From assembly GCA_024516155.1 (NCBI GenBank), contig JAJJXM010000024.1, forward strand, positions 124,001-188,000: 64,000 nucleotides of DNA, given 5' to 3'. The DNA is from Pyronema omphalodes. Lineage: Eukaryota; Ascomycota; Pezizomycetes; Pezizales; Pyronemataceae. How positions within the stretch are numbered: the stretch's first letter is position 1; every line of letters starts with the position of its first letter. This document shows, piece by piece, positions 57,683-64,000 of the stretch. The position numbers and the translations under genes were made by a program. The notes below the pieces were generated by a model, which was not told the origin of the DNA, did not search any database, and saw nothing but the letters and a program-made list of their open reading frames with translations.

Positions 57683-57722
57683 GGTGCTTCGGTGTTTCGG
57701 TGTTTCGGTGCTTCGGTGCTTC
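57683..57722. repeat. five 8-bp repeats directly upstream of an ATG
   Basis: Five tandem units GGTGCTTC or GGTGTTTC end two bases before the start codon (57681) of the minus-strand gene, followed at about 57733-57754 by three TCGATAG units. They therefore lie in its leader or promoter. Confidence 0.85.
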
Positions 57723-58099
57723 GTATCGACAGTCGATAGTCGATAGTCGATATGCTGATATAGGTAGTATGGAATTAGGCTTGATAAAAACTGGGGGTTA
57801 TGTATATTTAAATGTAGAAAAAAACGAAATGGCGAAAAGAAAAGAAATGTTTTAAACTCTGGGGGCGTATCTGGGGTTGTTTATGGAGGCGGACGAGACG
57901 ATTGGCGATTGGCGGATGATTGGCGAATGGTGGAGGCTGTGTGTGGATTTGTCTATGTCAGTGGAGGCGGAAAGATAACAAAATAAACCGTAGTGCGCCG
58001 GTGGAAAGTTGACTGCTTGACTATTGACTGTTGACTGGTTGAGCAATGCCGTGGTTGTCGGGTCGAGGTTCCGCGGAGATTTTGGTATGCAGAGGAAAC
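57723..58099. other. intergenic region
   Basis: Leader/promoter of the preceding gene and tRNA flank; GGCGATTGGCGGATGATTGGCG-like short repeats near 57903-57930. No gene. Confidence 0.5.
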
Positions 58100-58105
58100 A
58101 AAAAA
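58100..58105 (-). terminator. Pol III terminator of tRNA-Ser copy 2
   Basis: T6 on the minus strand, three bases past the tRNA 3' end. Confidence 0.7.
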
Positions 58106-58108
58106 GTG

Positions 58109-58198
58109 CGTCAAGGACAGGATTCGAACCTGCGCGCCCGAAGGCATCCGCTTTACCAGATTAGCAGGCGAACGTGTTAACCACTCCACCACCTTGAC
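58109..58198 (-). tRNA. tRNA-Ser(GCU), intron-containing, copy 2
   Basis: Identical to the 13496-13585 gene over 88 of 90 positions: same acceptor stem, long variable arm, B box and anticodon (GCT at complement 58163-58165). The 9-nt intron (complement 58153-58161) differs at two bases (58159, 58160). The mature tRNAs are therefore identical. Confidence 0.95.
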
Positions 58199-59158
58199 TT
58201 ATTATTAGCAATGACTACAATACAATTCTGTAGTGTTATGCTAGGCGCGTAATCACTTTTAATAATAGTAGCGCTCACGCAACGCATTCAGGGGTTTGAA
58301 TATAGCTGCGGATACATATGGACAATATGGCACCCGCTCATGGAACAGAATATAGGTATCCTGCTGAAGAATTTGCGAAACTGAACCCCCTGCTGCCACC
58401 AAAAAAGTTCTATTACAAAACTTTTATTCGAGCTACAGTAGGGCCCATTTCAGCAATATCTGCCCATTATTACATCCTGTCCTCCAAATGTAATAATTTC
58501 TGTACTTGAATGTTTTATCGAAAATAAAAGCAGTCTTACTTCATTCCCCAGCCCCTCCACCCCCCCCGAAAAAAAAACAGTCGTAGTCAACCACTAATAT
58601 GCCTCAGGGCTTAGGGCTATTGGTTCATACGAGGTTCTGGACAAAAGTGACCGTCACTTTTCTGTGCTAAGCGCCGGGCGGGGTGACGATGACTTTTGTC
58701 CAGAATCTCGTACATGGTAGGATCTAACCTAATATAGCCGGTTGTCTGTAACCGCATCTGTCCACCATCCAGTTCCCAGTAACCCTTTAAGTAGGTCAAT
58801 TCATCGCTCCCCTCCCGCCACATTCAGGTCTATCGAATCTATTCAACTCTGAGTTTGCAAATTTCCGCTTGGATGTATTAAAATATCAATAAGAAAATTA
58901 AAAAAATAGAGAAATAAATAGAAAAATAAAAAGTAAAGGCAAAATAAAAAATGAAATAAAACAAGAACAAATAATCCATCTATCCCAGATTCCCAATCCA
59001 CCATATCCTATCCCAATCTTGATCCTCACCCCCTACCCTAACATAACCTCTACCAAATCCAGCCACCTCAACAAGCCCTAACCGCAACCCTCAACTCCAA
59101 CCTGCCATCACATCCCACCGTCACCCCATTCCTCCCCATACCTCCCCGCTTATTCCCA
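58199..59158. other. intergenic region
   Basis: Contains the 85-bp hairpin listed separately, C and A runs (58560-58577) and an AT-rich stretch (58865-58975). A 63-codon frame at 58318-58509 has no support. Confidence 0.45.
58628..58712. repeat. 85-bp near-palindromic element (mini-MITE-like)
   Basis: Arms 58628-58657 and 58683-58712 are reverse complements at 27 of 30 positions, separated by 25 bp. Both outer ends are TAC.../...GTA, compatible with insertion at a TA. Each arm carries TTCTGGACAAAAGT. Confidence 0.8.
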
Positions 59159-61921
59159 TCATGATCTCTTCAAACACCCACAACTCCTCCTACACTCACC
59201 CCGATGGTGTAATCTCTCCACCAGATCCTTCTGCCGCTGTCGTTTCCTTTCCATCTCGCCCTCCCCCTTCCCCTTCCCCTTATCCACCTTCCCACCTTTC
59301 CCATCCCCACCCCCGACAGTAAGCCCAGCACCCCCAACCCCAGCAGCAAGCCCATCATAATACTCCTCCAAAACCCTAGCCCTCTCCAGTAGATCCCGAC
59401 ACCGGGCTTTCAGGTCCGCCGGTAGTGTAGTTTGCGTAAGTGGGTTGCTGTGCACTTCGGTGGCGTACCAGGTTGTGAAAGTTGATGATGACGGGGATGG
59501 GGAGGATGGGGATAGTGGGGGGGATGGGGAGGATAAGGATACTTCTTGTTGGTAGTAATTTTCGAATGAAAATTCGCTGTTGGTGTCTTCGGGGTCCTCG
59601 GGATGTTCTTGAGATTCTGGATTGTCTTGGGATTCAAGATCTTCGGGATATTGTAAATCTTCCGGGCCCCCCGGCTCTGAAGGGTCACACGTGCCAGAAG
59701 GAGATGGCGATGGAGATATGGTTGAGATACGATTTTCCGAGCAGACTGCAATACATGATAATTCCGAGATAGAAGAATCGTAGTTATGGTTTGTAGCTGC
59801 TTCGGTGGTAGTCGTAGATCCGCTGCCGGTTGATGAAGGCGCTCGGGATGGATTGTATTTGCGGCCTGTTTTGCGGGTGCTGAAGGTTTGCGATGAGGTG
59901 GTGGTGAAGGGGATAGAATGTTGAGGCTTGGGATAGGAAGATCCGCGAATGGGGGAAGAATCGATAATTTCGTCTGCCTGGGGGTTGGAGGTGGTGGTGA
60001 AGTTTGGCGGGGGTATATCCCGTTTTGAAGCTGCAGTGGTTACGACTTTATAATTATGATTTTGTTTCTTCCGATGCAACTTATCTTCTTCCCACATAAC
60101 CACATTGGAGGTATCAATCTCCGGTACCTCATCCCCCTCCTCATCACCGTCCCTCCCTGGCTCCATCCCTCCAGGCAAGTATGTTTCATCGCCCTTCCCC
60201 TTCCCGGGACTACTCCCATCAACCACCCAACTAGAATTTCCCGGCGTCAAATCCCCCACGCAATTTGACCTGGCATTCGAAATCGCTAGGTTTATCCTGG
60301 ACATGGTTTTTTTACGTTCCTGGTAGGCTGTGAGCCATGCTGAGACTATGGCTTGTGTTGCTGGGCTGCCTTGGGGAGTTTGTGAAGTTTGCGTAGTTTG
60401 TGGAGTTTGTGAGGTTTGTGTAGTCTGTGTAGTTTGTGCAGTGCCTTTCAAATGAGAATCATAATGGGTAAAAGGGGACAATGGTATAGATTTTACATTT
60501 TTCGAAGCCTTAGCCGGGGAAGGGATTGTGGATGATGAGGGTATGGGTACGGGTATAGCTTTGGCAGCTACTGTGGATGGGGATTTCGTTAAGAAGCTGG
60601 GGGAACGGGGAGGCTTCCAAGGTGATGTTGCAGGAATTGGTGGAAGCGGTCTTTTGGAGGTGGAGGGTTTTCGGGGGGTGTTTGCATTGGGGGATTTTCT
60701 TGGGGGGTTTGTTGATGCTGTTGATGGTTTTGACACTGTTGATATGGCCGATGGGGATTTAAGAGTTGAAACAGCGTTATGAGAGCTGAGGAAACTGTTG
60801 CTTCGGGGTATCCCACTTCTTTTTGAAGAGTTCTGGGGTTTTGGGATGGTTTTGTTATAGTCAACCTGTGGAGTTAGCATAGGCTGCTTATCGGTACTGG
60901 TTTCTGTGTTGAAACCCCCGGGGATCATAGAATCCTCGAAGGTTTTTGAGGTACTGGAAATATCTGCTTTCGATTTCCGCGGGCTGAGAAATTTGTAAGT
61001 TCGAGGCTGCGTTGAAGTAGCAGTCTTGTGATGGGATATAGTTCCTTCTGCTTCCCCACTATTCACAACACCGTTTGGGCCTGATGTACCATTTGATTGG
61101 GATTTGGTCTTCGACTTGCGGATTGTTAGGAATTTGTATGTACGTGGTGTAGGTTCTCCCGGTGTACTATGTCTAGGTCTGGGAATTGCTTTCTCGTCAG
61201 TTGCGGTGGAAGATTTCGATGGTATTGAAGATTTCTTTGGTGGCTCGGGTTTCACGATGAAAGGTGCTTTGATGGCATTCTTGACGCTTCTTGACGCCAT
61301 TGAGGAGTTTGATCGAGGCTTGTCAGTGCTGGTTGATGTTCTGTTGAGGCGATTTGACATGGCGGGAACTCCATGCACTGGGAGTTGCTCCGGTTGTCTC
61401 GTTGTAGTTGATTTGACAGGTGGTTCCGACGCCACCTGAGTTGTGTTATCTATGGGTATCATATAGCTGGATTGATGGTTTATAGGTTGTATTTCTTTCG
61501 AGACGTCGATGGGAAGATTCGATAGAAATAGGTGTTCTGAAAGTTCCAATTTCTTATGTTCCAGTTTAACAATCTCTTTTGATGATGTCTTTGGAATGCC
61601 ACAGCGTTCACTGAACTTCGAGGGGTGTTCAGAAGATCTTGCATGATCGAGATTATCCCCGGTGCCAAAGGGACCAGATAGATACGGAACTTTGTTACTA
61701 TGCACTTTCGGTACCGTCATCGATGGTTTCAACTTTCTTTCTGGTAACACTGTTTTCGGTTCCGAGGGTAGAAAGTGCTGTTTAGTATCAAAATTGATAT
61801 CCACGTTAAGGTCATCTCGATCCGAGGTTTCGAGTGTCGCTGGTTCGAAGGTTACACTTGTCCTCAGTGGACTCGGTTTGTTGGCGGCGTAACTGATGCT
61901 GCTTCGATGTATTGGTTTCAT
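59159..61921 (-). CDS. 920-residue disordered protein with duplicated RTYKFL motif
   Basis: Single uninterrupted frame from MKPIHRSSISYAANKPSP. It is Ser/Thr/Pro/Lys-rich almost throughout. A motif RTYKFL(T/S)(I/P)RKSK occurs twice (260-271 and 307-318) and may be a docking site. Poly-Ser/Pro segments with KPSTS and PSPAKAS follow, then a TQTTQTSQTPQ tandem (about 500), VVDGSSPGKGKGDETYLP, acidic stretches (YPEDLESQDNPESQEHPEDPEDTNSE written here only in part: PEDLESQ) and a C-terminal ordered piece: DLKARCRDLLERARVLEEYYDG, a basic KGKGKGEGEMERKRQRQKDLVERLHHRGE helix and CRRSCGCLKRS. Probably a scaffold or cytoskeletal/cell-cycle regulator; no domain is recognised. Confidence 0.72.
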   Translation of the reverse strand: MKPIHRSSISYAANKPSPLRTSVTFEPATLETSDRDDLNVDINFDTKQHFLPSEPKTVLPERKLKPSMTVPKVHSNKVPYLSGPFGTGDNLDHARSSEHPSKFSERCGIPKTSSKEIVKLEHKKLELSEHLFLSNLPIDVSKEIQPINHQSSYMIPIDNTTQVASEPPVKSTTTRQPEQLPVHGVPAMSNRLNRTSTSTDKPRSNSSMASRSVKNAIKAPFIVKPEPPKKSSIPSKSSTATDEKAIPRPRHSTPGEPTPRTYKFLTIRKSKTKSQSNGTSGPNGVVNSGEAEGTISHHKTATSTQPRTYKFLSPRKSKADISSTSKTFEDSMIPGGFNTETSTDKQPMLTPQVDYNKTIPKPQNSSKRSGIPRSNSFLSSHNAVSTLKSPSAISTVSKPSTASTNPPRKSPNANTPRKPSTSKRPLPPIPATSPWKPPRSPSFLTKSPSTVAAKAIPVPIPSSSTIPSPAKASKNVKSIPLSPFTHYDSHLKGTAQTTQTTQTSQTPQTTQTSQTPQGSPATQAIVSAWLTAYQERKKTMSRINLAISNARSNCVGDLTPGNSSWVVDGSSPGKGKGDETYLPGGMEPGRDGDEEGDEVPEIDTSNVVMWEEDKLHRKKQNHNYKVVTTAASKRDIPPPNFTTTSNPQADEIIDSSPIRGSSYPKPQHSIPFTTTSSQTFSTRKTGRKYNPSRAPSSTGSGSTTTTEAATNHNYDSSISELSCIAVCSENRISTISPSPSPSGTCDPSEPGGPEDLQYPEDLESQDNPESQEHPEDPEDTNSEFSFENYYQQEVSLSSPSPPLSPSSPSPSSSTFTTWYATEVHSNPLTQTTLPADLKARCRDLLERARVLEEYYDGLAAGVGGAGLTVGGGDGKGGKVDKGKGKGEGEMERKRQRQKDLVERLHHRGECRRSCGCLKRS
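60368..60440. repeat. 9-bp coding tandem (AGTTTGTGN)n
   Basis: About eight units of a 9-bp repeat within the 920-residue gene, encoding the TQTTQTSQTPQ tandem. The multiple of three keeps the frame. Confidence 0.8.
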
Positions 61922-62430
61922 GACGTTAAGGTACGTACGGTGAGGAATGAGTACCTGGATGGAGAGCGAGAGATGCTATCAGTTGGTTAATGGTTGGGAA
62001 AAGAATATCGAAGTGCTGCGGGATGATTTTGGCTAGGGTGATAGGGGCCCAGTTTTGGTCTGATGGTCCAGAATGGTATTGGAGAAGATCGATATTTGAC
62101 CCCGAACGTTTTGTCATCTGCGTATTTTGACGGTTGCTTTTTCATCAAAGTACCCAGAATTATGGTTATGACGTGTACTATTTGGATGGATGTTACCGAT
62201 TTCATGTACATGAAAATTATCTCATTTGCAATGTATGGAGCAACATGAAGATCTTGCTACGACGGGGAGAGGCGGAGGGGAGGCGCGAAGCGACAGGAAC
62301 GTAGGGATAGAGGGCCAATGCGGGAGCGAAATACAGGAGCCAACGGGGAGGGAGTGCATGGTGGTGGATGGGGGCCCGAGGAGGTGAAAAGGACACCAGA
62401 GGGCAAGGGGGACAATGATAAAGTTCTGCT

Positions 62431-62433
<3 letters not shown>
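61922..62433. other. promoter region of the 920-residue gene
   Basis: No gene supported. The stretch around 62230-62430 is GC-richer and precedes the CTT repeat. Confidence 0.45.
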
Positions 62434-62463
<30 letters not shown>

Positions 62464-62597
62464 CTTCTTCTTCTTCTTCTTCTTCTTCTTCTTCTTCTTC
62501 TTCTTCTTCTTCTTCTTCTTCTTCTTCTTCTTCTTCTTCTTCTTCTTCTTCTTCTTCTTCTTCTTCTTCTTCTTCTTCTTCTTCTTCTTCTTCTTCT
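62434..62597. repeat. (CTT)n microsatellite, about 55 copies
   Basis: Perfect CTT repeat followed by three TTCTTCTGCC-type units to 62627. It produces poly-Arg, poly-Phe or poly-Ser artefact frames. Confidence 0.97.
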
Positions 62598-62627
62598 GCC
62601 TTCTTCTGCCTTCTTCTGCCTTCTTTT

Positions 62628-63214
62628 CTTTCCTTTGTGGATGGATTGCCTGAGTGTAGCTGATTGGGGAGCCTCAGCAGATGGTTTTGGCAACGGGGAC
62701 AGGACTATGTTTTCTTTTGTCCTGCGTGGGCTTTTAGCCCTCGGTCAGCGTATAATCGAAGAAATAAATGAAAAACATGGTATCAGTAGTCGCTTAGAAC
62801 ATTAGTGCACAAGTATAGGTTGATGTTTTCGAGACCGGGATATCATAATTCGATTTGTTTTAAAAGGTGTGTTACCGGACTAAGATGAAATAGAAATTAG
62901 GAAAATACAAGAAATTAATCGAAATGAAGTTGGTTGAAAATTGTCCCCTAGGAGCATTATATTTCATCGGCCAGGCTGAGTGTGCATCTTTAGTTGCCTA
63001 GCAATAAATGTGTCAAAAGTCGTCCAGGGTTCCGGTGTCCTGGTCCCACTTAGGGCTCAGGTGACTGGCACGTGAAGGTGGAGTTGTGTATCTTCTGCTG
63101 TAGCCGCGCACGCGTAGATCAACGTTAGATAGATCATTACCGCATTCAATCAGTACGCATCTCCACCTTCACCTCTCTCTTACTTTGTTTCGTTTGATAA
63201 TATGCGGCGTTGTC
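62628..63214. other. intergenic region
   Basis: AT-rich; nothing supported. From about 62990 it is the likely promoter of the STAND-type gene at the window edge. Confidence 0.45.
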
Positions 63215-63304
63215 TATTTATGCACTCCGAGCGATTCATGCGCTATGAGTTATTCATGCACCCTGAGCTTTTTGTGCACCCTGAGCTATTTGTGCACCCT
63301 CAGC
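63215..63304 (+). repeat. five 18-bp tandem repeats upstream of the second STAND gene
   Basis: Five contiguous 18-bp units with consensus like TATTCATGCACCCTGAGC; the third to fifth are most alike. In one plus frame each unit encodes a hexapeptide such as FMHPEL or FVHPEL. Confidence 0.85.
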
Positions 63305-63596
63305 TTTTCGTTGTTGTGGAATTACAGGACTACGTCAGTTGCATTGAGTCGTGTCCGCTCCGTTCGCATAGAGCCTCTCAACTTAGCGACGTGCATAAAT
63401 TGCAGAGCCTTGTCATGAGATATCGAATATGCGGGGAATATGGGGTAAGGAATGTACGTCTCTTCAGATCAACCGTCTCATCGATTCCTTCTTCATTATC
63501 AACAACCATCATATTCCGCCGCCCCATCGATATTCTTTATCCATCTACGCTGCTTTCGATCGATCACAACAGCACCGCAAATACCTTCGACGAGCT

Positions 63597-64000
63597 ATGG
63601 ATCCGTTGAGCATCGCTGCATCCGTTTCTGGCTTCCTCGGTCTTGCCGGCAAGATCGCAGTAACGCTCAAAAACTACGGCGATGGAGTTAAATCAGCCCC
63701 GAAGGAAGTTCAGAGCCTTCTTCGGGAAGTCACAGCCCTGCACCAAGTTCTTGGAGAGTTTGTGACGTTCCTACGGAACGATGCTCTTAACGGAAGAAAA
63801 TTCGAAAGTTCATCAGTGCTTTTGGGAGCCGTGGAGGCTTGTAAGTTCAAGCTGGAAGGGCTTTGTGGAAGACTGGCAGGTATTATGGACGCCTGCTCGA
63901 AGAAGACGTTGCCAGGATGGGTTACACGCATCAAGTGGCCGCTGAAGAAGGAAGAGGTTCAACAAACTATGGTCGCTCTACAGCGTTTTACACAGATTTT
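63597..64000 (+). CDS. STAND/NLR-type protein, N-terminal part (cut by window end)
   Basis: The frame opens at ATG 63597 and runs off the window (134 complete codons). MDPLSIAASVSGFLGLAGKI and the helices after it (KSAPKEVQSLLREVTALHQVLGEFV, RLAGIMDACSKK, RIKWPLKKEEVQQTMVALQRFTQ) are the classic fungal N-terminal domain of STAND proteins, a helical domain related to Helo-like domains and usually followed by NACHT or NB-ARC. The RIKWPL..EE stretch corresponds to RLRWPLNEDEMEK of the NACHT-ankyrin protein at 22125-25303. The effector part and repeats lie outside the window, so ankyrin, WD40 or other C-termini are all possible. A plus frame starting upstream (63202-63609) overlaps its ATG by 13 bases and would act as an overlapping uORF if transcribed. 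Confidence 0.85.
   Translation, partial: MDPLSIAASVSGFLGLAGKIAVTLKNYGDGVKSAPKEVQSLLREVTALHQVLGEFVTFLRNDALNGRKFESSSVLLGAVEACKFKLEGLCGRLAGIMDACSKKTLPGWVTRIKWPLKKEEVQQTMVALQRFTQI

Noticed and set aside
62217..62693. Poly-Arg, poly-Phe and poly-Ser frames
   Set aside because: All are readings of the CTT repeat.

Overview
The window is chromosomal DNA of a filamentous ascomycete (Pezizomycotina). The evidence is short GT-AG introns (50-250 nt) with CTAAC-like branch points, a U2 snRNA gene, two intron-bearing tRNA-Ser(GCU) genes, a fungal NACHT-ankyrin STAND receptor, a Mad3-type checkpoint protein, and intrinsically disordered proteins with few homologous landmarks. I cannot fix the class from sequence alone. 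Many real genes here are split by small introns, so I rebuilt the exons by hand; every join given keeps the reading frame and uses GT-AG borders.

Layout. 1-5.4 kb is AT-rich and gene-poor, but holds a three-exon gene for a small secreted four-cysteine protein with its own TATA box (3541-3987). 5.4-20.6 kb is gene-bearing: mad3, a long ATTT microsatellite, small unknown genes, tRNA-Ser, a 2-oxoglutarate/Fe(II) dioxygenase, a two-exon protein with a disordered N-terminus and an F-box/LRR-like C-terminus, and a small protein with a C-terminal membrane anchor. 21.5-36.7 kb carries the complete four-exon NACHT-ankyrin receptor, a pogo-transposase-derived DNA-binding protein that lacks the catalytic domain and sits between short inverted repeats, a basic protein with a C-terminal membrane segment, a secreted metalloprotease-like protein with an altered zinc motif, and an acidic nuclear-type protein. 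37-46 kb is a cluster of four decayed copies of one long repeat, one of them inverted; the AT-rich, nearly gene-free stretch runs on to 48.8 kb. 48.8-64 kb has a small gene, U2 snRNA, a 0.7-kb pentanucleotide repeat, a coiled-coil protein, a Ser/Gln-rich protein, the second tRNA-Ser, a 920-residue disordered protein, and at the right edge the start of a second STAND-type gene whose N-terminal domain resembles that of the first.

The genes do not form an obvious pathway or operon-like cluster. The recurring themes are fungal innate-immunity-type receptors (two), secreted proteins (two), and DNA derived from mobile or repetitive elements. The strongest candidates for something new are the DDE-less pogo-derived gene, the secreted protein in the AT-rich island, the secreted protease-like protein with HRLFH in place of HExxH, and the uncharacterised 37-46 kb repeat family.
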